From Valencia hispanica (Eukaryota; Chordata; Actinopteri; Cyprinodontiformes; Valenciidae), in contig OY747705.1 in assembly GCA_963556495.2 (NCBI GenBank), positions 29,939,001-30,003,000 on the forward strand: a stretch of DNA of 64,000 bases. The letters run 5' to 3'. The position numbers and the translations under genes are program-made. The notes below the pieces were generated by a model, which saw only the letters and a list, made by a program, of their open reading frames with translations, was not told the DNA's origin and made no database searches. Below, piece by piece: positions 1 to 12,505 of the stretch; positions within the stretch are counted from its first letter, which is position 1; each line of letters begins with the position of its first letter.

Positions 1-2970
1 GTTAGAGTGCGAGACTTTGTCCGAGCTGGAACCCAAATTATTTTTTAACTCGTCGTCACGGTCACATATTTCCTTCTACTGAACTGATTTTCGCCCATGT
101 GAAAGCCACGCCCGATGACATTCACACGATCTTTTCAAAATTTCTCTATGTCTCACCGTTTTCTCTCAGCGGACTTTCGTTTGCAAAAAATCAGACACAT
201 TTTGAGCAGATTTCAGAAAATCCCCCTATTGTTTAACATTGAGCAAGTCTGACAGTTTCTGAAGCTGGGGCTGGTGACAAGACATTTTTAACTCGTTTGT
301 TCTCGGACTCTGAAATATGTAGAGAGTTGTGCTTTTCCATGATCGAAGGCGAAACCCGGCTCTCACTGACGCTTCAAGAATTTTTTCGATACATCGCACG
401 GTTTTTGAACAGCGGCAATTTGTTCGGAAGCCTTTTTGGGGTCAGAGATGGATTTAGAGCTTCAAAGTGGCTGACATGTCAGAGACAAATTAGTCACGCT
501 AAATTAGTCACGGCCATTAGTTGCCAAGCAACGGCACACCTGCACTTCTCAGGAGAGCCAGAGGTCATTAGAGTTCATTCCAACTCTATTGGAACATGGA
601 TTTAGGCCTTCAGGTTTACCATAGAAGCTGTAGATTACTTTGTACTAATTCTGATTAGTGTGGAGTGCTCTTACATGTCTTGAAACTGACTTTTGACCCA
701 CAAAATAAGACTCAAACAATATTTACAAAATAAAAGCCCTAAGATTTTGTATACAATATCACAGTACCCTATTATTTTACACTACTATTAAAGATCTATT
801 ACACATTTATTACTACTATTACACTACTCTCACATAGAGGTTCTCTCCGTCAGCGACTGACTCTGAAGGAGTCCATGTCTGTGTCTCAGCGGAGGGTCAG
901 CGGTCTGAAAGAACTTTTCTGCCTTTCTCTGTCTCTTTTTTTTCTGATTAGTGTGGAGTGCTTGTTCATGTCTTGAAACTGACATTTGGGTAGCTGTAGA
1001 TTCATTTCCAGTAATTCTGATTAGTGTGGAGTGCTCATACATGTCTTGAAAGTGACTTTTGACCCACACTGTCTGATCAGCTGATTGGGTCACACACACA
1101 TGCACCTGTGACTTTGCTGTTACTTAGCAACAGCACAGCTGGCCTCTGAGGAGAACAAAAGGTCTCTTAAGGTCATTAGAACTCTATTTAGACATGGAGT
1201 TAAGGCCTGTTAGATTAATGGATTACCCTTCAGAGGATTTCATTATACATATGATATTCAATCAGCCTTAACTGACATCCATGATGGACTTTCAAAATAA
1301 GACTCAAACAAGCTCTTCAAAATAAAAGCCCTCAGATTTTCTATAGAAGATTCATAGGGGTTGTCTGTCTGTCTGTCTCTCTGTCTGTCTCTTTCTCTCT
1401 GTCTGTCTCTCTTTCTGTCTCTTTGTCTGTCTTTCTCTATCTCTTTCTGTCTCTGTCTCTCTTTTTGTCTCTGTCTGTCTCTCTTTCTGTCTCCTTGTCT
1501 GTCTTTCTCTGTCTCTGTCTATCTCTGTCTCTCTTTCTGTCTCTGTCTGTCTCTCTTTCTGTCTCCCTGTCTGTCTTTCTCTGTCTCTGTCTGTCTCTGT
1601 CTCTCTTTCTGTCTCTTTGTCTGTCTGTCTTTCTCTGTCTCTCTCTGTCTCTGTCTCTCTTTCTGTCTCTGTCTGTCTCTCTTTCTGTCTCCCTGTCTGT
1701 CTTTCTCTCTCTGTCTGTCTCTGTCTCTCTTTCTGTCTCTTTGTCTGTCTTTCTCTGTCTCTTTCTGTCTCCCTGTCTGTGTCTGTCTGCCCGTCTCTGT
1801 CTCTCTGTCAGTGACTGTCGAGCTGCGAATTGAGCGGTCTTAAAGGACTTTGTGTCCCTGTCTCTCTCTCTCTTTCTGTCTATAAGTCAGTTTACTTAAT
1901 AGGCACATTCTTTATACCTGCCACAACTCCATTTCCCATAATGCTTCAGCAATGACATTGTCCATTCATTTCTAAGCACATTGCTGCCCTAGGGCTTTTA
2001 AAACAGACCGCTTATCTGACTTAGGAGAGTATTCCAACACATAGAAAAGTATTCACACCCCTTACCTAATATTATGCTACTTAGCATTATTAAGCTAGTT
2101 AGCATTTGGCCAATGCCTAGCTATTTTTAGCATTTTAGCTAAAACTTGGGTTTTTGACTAACTTTTCGTGCTGATTCCTCTGTAATACTGTCAGTGACTG
2201 CTAACATGTTAGCTAGCATTAGCATGCTAGTTAGCATTAGCATGCTAGCTGGTGCCAGCATTTTGTTCACTAATTTTTCAAATTTTCTTAACTTTTCGTA
2301 GTGGTTACAAAATTGTGTAGCTAATGATTACATGTTAGCTAGCATTAGCATGCTAGTTAGCATTAGCATGCTAGCTAGTTTTACACACTTTAGCTATTTT
2401 TTTGAATTTTCTTAACTTTTCACTGTTAATACGTTGCAGCTAATGATTACATGTTAGCTAGCATGTGCATGCTAGTTAGCATTAGCATGCTAGCTAATTT
2501 TAGAATTTTAGCTAATTTTTAAACATTTCTTAACTTTTAGTAGTGATTTAATTGTAGCTAAGGATTACATGTTCCTAGCATGATTTTGCTGGTTGGCATC
2601 GCCATAGCTAGCTCATGTTAACATTTTTCCTAATTTTTGGAATCTTTCTTAACTTTTTTTCTTCATTGCTAGAGGCTATTGATTAAATGCTAGTTAGCAT
2701 TAGCATGCTAGCTCATGTTAGCATTTTAGCTAATTTTTTTAAAATTGCTTAACTTTTTTTACTCATTGCTTCCGAGGCTATTGATAACATGCTAGTTAGC
2801 ATTAGCATGCTAGCTCATGTTAGCATTTAAGCATTTTTTAAAGTCTCCCAACTTTTTCTACTTATTGTTTCGAACATATTGATAACATGTTAGATTGGGG
2901 GTGTGTGTGGCTCGTTCAGGGCAAACGTGACAGGCCTTACCATTTGGAAAATTTCCTAGAATTTTCTACG
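1..2970 (+). repeat. Array unit 1 (left-truncated by window), lineage A
   Basis: Starts inside the unit at the GTTAGAGTGCGAGACTTTG motif. It is near identical over its first ~2 kb to units 7 and 8 and shares their 12-bp deletion at about 889-901, which removes half of a hairpin found in other units. X-box-like motifs at 520-532 and 1,119-1,131. Pyrimidine tract 1,361-1,808; TAGC minisatellite about 2,075-2,890. Its 3' end is diverged: TTCTACG near 2,964-2,970 replaces the usual TTCTAGT, and the CACGTGGCAGGCCCC block is altered. Confidence 0.88.
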
Positions 2971-3765
2971 TTTATTTATTTATTTTTCTTCCGTCCACCT
3001 TAATGCGGGTCGTACCGTAGCATGCACCCCCCACAATATATATATCAAAACGTGCGGCTCGATCTCGAGATGAGTATATTACTTTTATCGCGATTGGAGT
3101 TACCATGGCGACGTCCGTAGCTCACCAGAGCACGCCCAAACTCCCATAGGAATAAATAGAGTCAGGAGTCGGAGCAATCCAAAAAATCCACTTTTTTGAG
3201 GATTTACTGTGTCATAATCAGTTAGCTTAGAAAAACCATGGAAACTGTCGAGTTTGTTGGAATATCCGAGCACTTTTCAGAAGTGAAGACGGGATGTTGA
3301 TATCTGTTACGGTTTTTTTACAATGAGCCTTTGAGCGACACAAAGTTTAATAAGATACGAAATTGTAAAAATTTTTCAGTGTAACTGCCGTTAAGTTAGA
3401 GTGCGGGACTTTGTCCGAGCACGAACCCAAATTATTTTTTAACTCGCCGTCACGGTCACATATTTCGTTCTATTGAACTCGTTTTCGGACATGTGAAAGC
3501 CACGTCCGACCACATTCACACGATCTTTTCGAAATTTCTCTATGTCTCACCGTTTTCTCTCAGCGGACTTTCGTTTGCAAAAAATCTGACACGTTTAGAC
3601 GAAACTCCAGAAACGCCCCTATTGTTTAACATTCGGCAAGTATGACAGTTTCTGAAGCTGCTCCTTGTCTAAGACATTTTTAACTCGTTCGTTCTTCGGA
3701 CTGTGAAATCTGTAGAGAGTTGTGCTTTTAAATAATCGACGACGAAACCCGGCTGTCACTTTCAA

Positions 3766-5279
3766 TTTTCAATTCAATTCAATTCAGTTTATTATTATAA
3801 GGCAGATAAGGCACAGATGTCATCTCAAGGCACTTAACAGAAAGTCATTTCAATACAATTATACAAACATTTAAATCAGTTAAAAAGTTTCCTCTTTAAG
3901 AAATCCCAGCAGATTGCGTCAGTCATTGACGTGAGGTTGGGCAGATTTCCAACCACAGCAATCCTTCAGCAATCCCTCATACTGAGCAAGCATGTAGCGA
4001 CAGTGGAGAGGAAAAACTCCCCTTTAACAGGAAGAAACCTCTCCAACAAAACCACCACTGATGAGGGGCAGCCATGTGCCACGACCCATAAGGGGGTTTG
4101 AGAAGACAGAGCAGAACATAAAAGAAACGAGAGAATCAGATATAAGAGAACTTTATATGTTACAGAAAGTAAAAAGTTGATAACAGGACACAGTGGATCT
4201 TCAGTTACTGAGAGGATCATGCCAATCAATGGTTCCCGTCCAATTGCAAGGAGCAGTGCAGACAAGCCATACCAGACCAGGTGTATCTTCAATAGGGGAG
4301 AAAAAACCCTGAGAGAAAACAAAGTTAACACTCGAAATAACAGAATGTACTGTAATACAACTGGAAAATCGTAGTGAGAAAAGGAAGTAGCAGAGTGAAG
4401 AAAATTGGTAAGTCTGTCCTCCAGCAGTCTAAGCCTATAGCAGCATAACTACAGAGATAGCTCCAGGATGACCTAAGCCACTCTAACTATAAGCTTTATC
4501 AAAAAGGAAAGTTTTAAGCCTGGCCTTAAAAGTAAACAGAGTGTCTGCCTCACGGACTAAAGCTGGGAGCTGGTTCCACAGGAGAGGAGCCTGATAACTA
4601 AAAGATCTGTCCCTCCCATTCTACTTTTAGAGATCCTAGGAACTACAAGTGAACCTCCAGTCTGAGAGCGAAGTGCTCTTTTAGGAACATATGGAACAAT
4701 TAGATCTCTGATGTATGATGGAGCTTGATTATTAAGGGCTTTGTATGTAAGAAGAAGGATCTTAAATTCTATTCTGGATTTAACAGGGAGCCAATGAAGG
4801 GAAGCTAAAACAGGAGAAATGTGATCTCTCTTTAGATATTTGATCAGAACTCTTGCTGCCACATTTTGGATCAACTGAAGGCTTTTAATGGCATTTTGTG
4901 GACTTCCTGATAGTAAAGAACTACAGTAGTCCAGCCTTGAGGTAACAAATGCATGGACTAGTTTTTCAGCATCACTCCTGGACAGGATGTTTCTAATTTT
5001 AGCAATATTCCTGAGGTGAAAGAAGGAAATCCTAGAAACCTGTTTAATATGGGATTTAAATGTCAAGTCTTGGTCATGGATAACAGCAGAGGTTCTTTAC
5101 GTTATTACTGGGGGACAATTTAATGCCATCCAGATGAAGTGATTGACTAATCAGTTTCTGTTTAAGAACTTCTGGTCCAAGGACACCAATTTCTGTCTTG
5201 TCAGAAATTTAAAAGCAAAAAGTTTAGGGTCATCCCTGTTTTTATGTCTTCCAGACATGCCTGTAATCTACCTAACTGA
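3766..5279 (-). mobile_element. 5'-truncated L2-type LINE copy inside array unit 2
   Basis: About 1.5 kb that aligns, with small differences, to 48,122-49,613, the 3' third of the full-length LINE further right. The LINE is on the - strand; its 3' tail of short ATTGAA-type repeats lies at 3,766-3,790. Remnant protein on the - strand near 4,557-5,066 matches the C-terminal end of ORF2 (LINE-type segment with SRLDYCSSLLSG and [20 protein letters not shown]), with a frameshift near the end. It is inserted in the unit between GGCTGTCACT and GCTTCAAGAATT. The LINE break point ends in CTGAC, the same letters as the target, so junction microhomology is possible. No clear target duplication is seen. 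Confidence 0.88.
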
Positions 5280-5867
5280 CGCTTCAAGAATTTTTTCGAT
5301 ACATCGCACGGTTTTCGAACAGCGGCAATTTGTTCGGAAGGTTTTTTTCAGGTGAGAAGAATGGATTTCAAGACTCAAAGTGGCTGACATGTCAGAGACA
5401 AATTAGTCACGCTAAATTAGTCACGGCCATTAGTTGCCAAGCAACGGCACACCTGCACTTCTCAGGAGAGCCAGAGGTCTCATCATTTGATTCCAACTCT
5501 ATTGGAACATGGATTTAAGCCTTCAGGTTTACCATAGAAGCTATAGATTACTTTGTACTAATTCTGATTAGTGTGGAGTGCTCTTACATAACTTGAAATT
5601 AACTTTAACCCACAAAATAAGACTACAAAACAATATTTTACAAAATAAAAGCCCTAAGATTTTTAATACAATATCAGAGTACCCTATTGTTTTACACTTA
5701 CTCTTAAAGATCTATTACACATTTATTACTACTATTACACTACTCTCACATAGAGGTTCTCTCCGTCAGCGACTGACTCTGAAGGACTCCATGTCTGTCT
5801 AAGACAGAGGGTAAACTGAGGAAGCAACAATGTGAAAGAACTTTTCTGCCTTTCTATTTATCTTTTT

Positions 5868-6440
5868 TTTCTGATTAGTGTGGAGTGCTCATACATGTCT
5901 TGAAACTGACCTTTGGGTAGCTATAGATTCATTTCCAGTAATTCTGATTAGTGTGGAGTGCTGATACATGTCTTGAAACTGACATTTGGGTGGCTGTAGC
6001 TACGTTTCCAGTAATTGTGGTTCATGTGAAGTGCTCATACATGTCTTGAAACTGACATTTGGGTAGCTATCGATTCATTTCCAGTAATTCTGATTAGTGT
6101 GGAGTGCTCATACATGTTTTGAAACTGACATTTGGGTAAGCTCCTTTAATTTCCCACTAATTCTGATTAGTGTGGAGTGCTCATACATGTCTTGAAACTG
6201 ACATTTGGGTAGCTGTAGATTCATTTCCAGTAATTCTGAGCATTAGTGTGGAGTGCTCATACATGTCTTGAAACTGACATTTGGATTCAGCTGTAGCTTT
6301 AATTTCCACTAATTCTGAACTTGGCTTTTGGAGTGCTCATACATGTCTTGAAACTGACATTTGGGTAGCTGTAGATTCATTTCCAGTAATTCTGATTAGT
6401 GTGGAGTGCTCATACATGTCTTGAAATTGATTTTTGACCC
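5868..6440 (+). repeat. ~85-bp minisatellite expansion (about 7 copies)
   Basis: Repeats of a segment starting CTGATTAGTGTGGAGTGCT, continuing with CATACATGTCTTGAAACTGA and ending in TTTCCAGTAATT. Copies differ by point changes and small indels (for example GGATTCAGCTGTAGC near 6,283). Other units carry two or three copies at this place, so this is a local expansion in unit 2. Confidence 0.85.
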
Positions 6441-8578
6441 CACACTGTCTGATCAGCTGATTGGGTCACGCACACATGCACCTGTGACTTTGCTTCTACT
6501 CTAGCAGCTGCACAGCTGGCCTCTGAGGAGAACAAAAGGTCACTTAAGGTCATTCAGTTCTCTCTTCGGTTCACATGGAGTTAAGGCCTGTTAGATTAAT
6601 GGATTACCCTTCAGAGGATTTCATTATACATATGATATTCAATCAGCCTTAACTGACATCCATGATGGACTTTCAAAATAAGACTCAAACAAGCTCTTCA
6701 AAATAAAAGCCCTCAGATTTTCTCTATAGAAGATTCATAGGGGTTGTCTGTATGTCTGTCTGTCTCTCTGTCTGTCTCTTTCTCTCTGTCTGTCTCTCTT
6801 TCTGTCTCTTTCTTTGTCTCTGTCTGTCTCTCTTTCTGTCTCTGTCCGTCTCTCTGTCTGTCTCTGTCTCTCTTTCTGTCTCCCTGTCTGTCTCTGTCTG
6901 CCCGTCTCTGTCTCTCTGTCCATCTCTGTCTCTCTTTCTGTCTCCCTGTCTGTCTCTGTCTGTCCGTCTGTCACCGTCTCTCTTTCTGTCTCTCTTGTCT
7001 GTCTTTCTCTGTCTCTTTCTGTCTCCCTGTCTGTCTCTGTCTGCCTGTCTCTGTCTCTCTGTCTGTCTCTGTCTCTCTGTCCGTCTCTCTGTCTGTCTCT
7101 GTCTCTCTTTCCCTCTATCTATCTATCTCTATCTATCTCTCTCCATCTATCTCACAGTCTATCTATCTCTTTCCGTCTCTCTGTCTTTCTCTGTCTCTTT
7201 CTGTCTCCCTGTCTGTCTCTCTCTGCCCGTCTCTGTCTTCTATCTGTGAGTGACTGTGGAGCTGCGAATTGAGCGGTCTTAAGGGACTTTGTGTCCTTCT
7301 CTCTCTCTCTCTTTCTGTCTATAAGTTAGTTTACTTAATAGCGCACGTTCTTTGTTATTGCCACGACTCCATTTTCCCATAATGCCTTAGCAAAATACAT
7401 TGTCCATTGGTTTCTACGCACATTGGTTCCTGGGCTTTTGGAACAAGCCAAACTGTATCTGACTTAGGAGAGTATTCCAACACATAGAAAAGTATTCACA
7501 CCCCTTACCTAATATTATGCTACTTAGCATTTTTAAGCTAGTTAGCATTAGCATCCTAGCTATTTTTAGCATTTTAGCCTGAATTTTGGGTTTTTGACTA
7601 ACTTTTCATAGCATAACTTCCTGTGATAGCTAATTGATAACATGTTTAGCTAGCATTAGCATGTCCTAGTTAGCATAATCATAACTAGCTCAGGATAGCA
7701 TTTTAGCTAATTTTTCTAATTTTCTTAACTTTTCATAGTGATTACATTGTAGCTAATGATTACATGTTAGCTTTAGCATTAGCATGCTAAGTTAGCATTA
7801 GCATGTGTAAGCTTGGTTAGCTAGTTGACTTCTGTTTTGAATTTTCTTAACTTTTCACTGTTATTACGTTGCAGCTAATAATTACATGTTAGCTAGCATG
7901 CGCATGCTAGTTAGCATTAGCATGCTAGCTAATTTAAGAATTTTGGCTAGATTTAAGACACTTTTTAACTTTTCGTAGTGATTACGTTGAAGCTAATGAT
8001 TACATCTATTCACTAGCATTAGCATGCTAGTTAGCATTAGCATGCTAGCTCATGTTAGCATTTTTGCTAATTTTTCAAATTTTCTTAACTTTTCGTAGTG
8101 ATTACGTTGTAGCTAATAATTACATGTTAGCTAGCATTGACGTGCTCTGTAGCCTTAGCATGCTAGCTCATTTTAGCATTTTAGCTATTTTTTTGAATTT
8201 TCTTAACTTTTCCCTGTTATTACGTTGCAGCTAATGATTACATGTTTAGCTAGCATGCATATGCTAGTTAGCATTAGCAGTCCTAGCTCATGTTAGCATT
8301 TGTGCTAATTTTCAAGTTTGGCTTAACTTTTTAGGCTGACTTACTTCGAGGCTATGGATAACCTGCTGGTTAGCATTAGCATGATCCTGAAGTTAGCATT
8401 TTTGCGAAAGTGTTTAATTTGTCCCAACTTTTTCTACTTATTGCTTCGAACCTATTGATAACATGTTAGCTAGCATTAGGATGCTGGGCTTTGCAGGCGA
8501 CAGAACCTCTGATTGGGGGTGTGTGACTGATTACGCACCACGTGGCAGGCCCCGTTTAAATTTCCTGAAATTTTCTAG

Positions 8579-11046
8579 TTTATTTATTTATTTTTCTTCC
8601 GTCCACCGGAATAAATGTGATACCGTAGCATACACCCCCACAATATATATATATCAAAACGTGCGGCTCGAATCTCGAGATGGGTGCTATTACTTTTATA
8701 AGCGATTGGAGTTACCATGGCGACGTATTTAGCGACGAAGCACGCCCAAAAATCCCATAGGAATGAATACGAAGTCAGGTGTCAAGCGAAATGAAAAAAA
8801 TCCACCTTTTAGAGGATTTACTATCTCATCATCAACTTTCACTTCAAAAACCATTGAAATCTCGTTTTCTTGAGAATATACGCACGCTTTTCAGAAGTGA
8901 AGACGGGGATATTCTAATATGTGTTACGGTTTTTTCACAATGAGCCTATCAGCGACCCAAACTTTGCCTCAAATTTAAAAATTTAAAAAATTTTCAGTGT
9001 AACTGCCGTTAAGTTAGAGTGCGAGACTTTGTACGAGCTGGATCCCAAATTATTTTTTAACTTGTCGTCACGCTCACATATTTCCTTCTACTGAACTGAT
9101 TTTCGCCCATGTGAAAGCCACGCCCGATGACATTCACACGATCTTTTCGAAATTTCTCTATGTCTCACCGTTTTCTATCAGACGGACTTTCGTTTGCAAA
9201 AAATCAGATGAATTCTAAACAGGCTTCAGAAAATCCCCCTATTGTTTAACATTCGGCAAGTACCGTTCTGAAGCTTGGGCTTGTAGCAAGACATTTTTCT
9301 CTCGTTCGTTCTTGGACTGTGAAATCTGTAGAGAGTTGTGCTTTTCCATGATCGAAGACGAAACCCGGCTGTCACTGACGCTTCAAGAATTTTTTCGATA
9401 CCTCGCAATGGTCTTCGAACAGCGGCAATTTGTTCGGAGCCGTTTTTGGGGTCAGAGATGGATTTAGAGCTTCGAAGATTGGCTGACATGTCAGAGACAA
9501 ATTAGTCACGCTAAATTAGTCACGGCCATTAGTTGCCAAGCAACGGGCAAGGCATAACTCTCAGGAGAGCCAGAGGTCATTAGAGTTCAAGTCCAACTCT
9601 ATTGGAACATGGATTTAGGCCTTCAGGTTTACCATAGAAGCTGTAGATTACTTTCTATTCATTCTGATTCTTTAGTGTGGAGTGCTCTTACATAACTTGA
9701 AATTAACTTTAACCCACAAAATAAGACTCAAACAATATTTACAAAATAAAAGCCCTAAGATTTTTAATACGATATCACAGTACCCTATTTTTTTACACTA
9801 CTATTAAAGATCTATTACACATTTATTACTCTCTGCACTCCTCTCACATAGAGGTTCTCTCCGTCAGCGACTGACTCTGAAGGACTCCATGTCTGTATCT
9901 GAGCAGAGGAGCAAGTCGGGAAGCAGCGGACTGAAAGAACTTTTCTGCCTTTTCTCTGTCTCTTTTTTTTCAGAATTACACTGTGGAGTGCTTCTTCATG
10001 TCTTGAAACTGACATTTGGGTAGCTGTAGCTTCATTTCCAGTAATTCTGATTAGTGTAAGTCCTAGATACATGTCTTGAAATTGACTTTTGACCCACACT
10101 GTCTGATCAGCTGATTGGGTCACACACACATGCACCTGTGACTTTGCTGTTACTTAGCAACAGCACAGCTGGCCTCTGAGGAGAACAAAAGGTCTCTTAA
10201 GGTCATTAGAAAACCTATTTAGACATGAGGTAAGGTCTCTTAGAGATTAATGGATTACCCTTGAGAGGATTTCATTATACCATATGATATTCAATCAGCC
10301 TTGACTGAGCATCCATGATGGACTTTGAAATTCAGCCTCAAACAAGCTCTTCAAAATAAAAGGCCACTCAAGACTTTCCATAGACGATTCATAGGGGTTG
10401 TCTGTCTCTCTCTGTCTGTCTCTCTGTCTGTCTTTCTCTCTCTGTCTGTCTCTTTCCGTCTCTCTGTCTCTCTGTCTATCTCTTTGTCTGTCTGTCTCTG
10501 TCTCTCTTTCTGTCACCCTGTCTGTCTATTGTCTGTCCGTCTCTGTCTCTCTGTCTATCTATTTGACTCTCTTTCTCTGTCTCTATCTATCTATGTCTAT
10601 CTATCTGTCTCCATTTATGTCTCTGTATGCCCGTCTCTGTCTCTCTGTCTGTCTCCCTATCTATCTATCTATCTATCTATCTGTCTCTTTGTCTGTCTTT
10701 CTCTGTGTTTATCTCTCTCCATCTGTCTCTCTTTCTTTCTCTGTCTATCTATCTATCTATCTATCTATGTCTCTATCTGTCTCCCTGTCTATCTATCTAT
10801 CCATCTCTCTCTCTGTCTCTGTCTCTCTTTCTGTCTCCCTGTCTGTCTCTGTCTCTGTCCATCTCTCTGTCTATCTATGTCTATCTTTCTGTCTGCCTGT
10901 CTGTCTTTCTTTCTCTCTGTCTCTCTCTGTTTCTCTCTCTTTCTGTCTCTTTTGTCTGTCTTTCTCTGTCTCTTTCTGTCTGTGTCTCTCTTTCTGTCTC
11001 TCTCTCTCTCTCTTTCTGTCTCCCTGTCTTTCTTTCTCTCTGTCTC

Positions 11047-11091
<45 letters not shown>

Positions 11092-12505
11092 GTCTCTCTG
11101 TCTGTCTCTTTCTCTCTGTCTGTCTCTATCTATCTGTCTCTTTCTCTCTGTCTGTCTCTGTCTCTCTTTCTGTCTCTTTGTCTGTCTTTCTCTGTTTGCT
11201 CTTTCTATCTCTCTTTGTCTGTCTATCTCTGTCTCTTTCTGTCTCCCTGTCTGTCTCTGTCTACCCATCTCTGTCTCTCTGTCAGTGACTTATTGAAGCT
11301 GCGAATTGAGCGGTCTGAAAGGACTTTGTGTCCCTGTCTCTCTCTCTCTTTCTGTCTATAAATTCATTAACTTAATAGTCACATTCTTTCTTTTGGCCAC
11401 AACTCCATTTCCCATAATGCTTCAGCAATGACCTTGTCCATTCATTTCTAAGCACATTGTTACCTAGGCTTCTTGAACAAGCAAGCTTATATCAGCTCAG
11501 GAGAGTATTCTAACACATAGAAAACTTGTATTCACACCCCTTACCTAATATTATGCTACTTAGCATTCTGGCTCATTAGCATTTAGCATGCTAGCTATCT
11601 TTAGCATTTTGGCTGAAATTTGGGTTTTTGACTAACTTTTCGTGCTGATTCCTTCTTGATGCTAATGATAACATGTTAGCTAGCATGGCATCCTAGTTCA
11701 GCATTAGCATGCTATCTCATGTTAGCATTTTTGCTAATTTTTGAAATTTTCTTAACTTTTCGTAGTGATTACGTTGTAGCTAATGATTACATGTTAGCTA
11801 GCATTAGCATGCTAGTTAGCATTAGCATGCTGACTTCATTTTAGCATTTTAGCCATTTTTTTGAATTTTCTTAACTTTTCACGTGTTATTACGTTGCAGC
11901 AAATGATTACATGTTAGCTAGCATTAGCATGCTAGTTAGCATTAGCATGCTGAGCTCATTTTAGCATTTTAGCCATTTTTTTGAATTTTCTTAACTTTTC
12001 ACTGTTATTACGTTGCAGCAAATGATTACATGTTAGCTAGCATGCGCATGCTAGTTAGCATTAGCATGCTAGCTAATTTTAGAATTTTAAGCTAATTTTT
12101 CAACATTTGTTAAACTTGATTCGTACTGATTATGTACAGCTAATGATTACATGTTAGCTAGCATTAGCATGCTAAGTAACGTTTAGCATGCTGGCTCATG
12201 TTGTTAGCATTTTTGCTAATTTTTGAATTTTGCTTAACTTTTTTCACTCATTTCTTCAAGGATATTGATGACATGCTAGTTAGCATTAGCATGCTAGCTC
12301 ATGTTAGCATTTTTGCTAATTTTTTAATTTGTCCCAACTTTTTCTACTTATTGCTAGTTAGCATTACCTATTGATAACTTTTTTTTAAATTTGATGTTAG
12401 CTAGCATTAGTATGCTAGGCTAAGGCAGCATAACCTCTGATTGGGGGTGTGTGACTGATTCCGCGCCACGTGGCAGGCCCCGTTTAAATTTCCTCAAAAA
12501 TATAG
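8579..12505 (+). repeat. Array unit 3, longest pyrimidine tract
   Basis: 3.9-kb unit. X-box-like motifs at 8,711-8,724 and 9,532-9,544. The pyrimidine tract (about 10,398-11,283, nearly 0.9 kb) is the longest in the array and contains CTAT runs as well as CTGT/CTCT. TAGC minisatellite about 11,555-12,410. The 3' terminus is damaged: TCCTCAAAAATATAG replaces TCCTGAAATTTTCTAG. Diverged, like units 2 and 4. Confidence 0.87.
10398..11283 (+). repeat. Pyrimidine tract (CTGT/CTCT/CTAT)n, ~0.9 kb
   Basis: The + strand is almost pure C/T with G only in CTGT words, and A only in CTAT words. The repeats contain no stop codon in several frames, which gives long meaningless open frames rich in Ser, Leu, Cys and Val (+ strand) or Arg, Gln, Asp, Thr (- strand). 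Equivalent tracts in the other units lie at 1,361-1,808, 6,745-7,246, 14,357-14,765, 19,204-19,447, 22,388-22,722, 25,533-25,958, 29,227-29,674, 32,955-33,335 and 36,620-36,922. Confidence 0.95.

Larger units (their letters stand above)
2971..8578 (+). repeat. Array unit 2, with LINE insertion and expanded 85-bp subrepeats
   Basis: The longest unit (5.6 kb). The excess comes from a 5'-truncated L2-type LINE (about 3,766-5,279) and about seven copies of the ~85-bp subrepeat (5,868-6,440), where other units have two or three. X-box-like motifs at 3,099-3,112 and 5,433-5,445. Pyrimidine tract about 6,745-7,246; TAGC minisatellite about 7,510-8,490. Many private substitutions and small indels set it apart from units 6-9. 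The 3' terminus (CTAG at 8,575-8,578) is canonical. Confidence 0.88.

Noticed and set aside
297..605. Conserved ~100-aa open frame repeated in most array units (297, 21,537, 24,467, 28,161, 31,877, 35,212) as a possible gene family
   Set aside because: Units are near identical as DNA, so frame conservation is expected. In diverged units (2, 3, 4) the frame is broken, and there is no domain signal or splice context.
830..1105. ~91-aa - strand frames (also 25,000 and 28,694) as genes
   Set aside because: They run through the ~85-bp subrepeats and poly-T/pyrimidine text. They are lost in other units and have no protein-like composition.
10325..11296. Ser/Leu/Cys/Val-rich frames up to 323 aa, and Arg/Gln/Asp/Thr-rich frames on the other strand
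   Set aside because: Pure translation of CTGT/CTCT repeats, open in several frames at once; no real coding signal.
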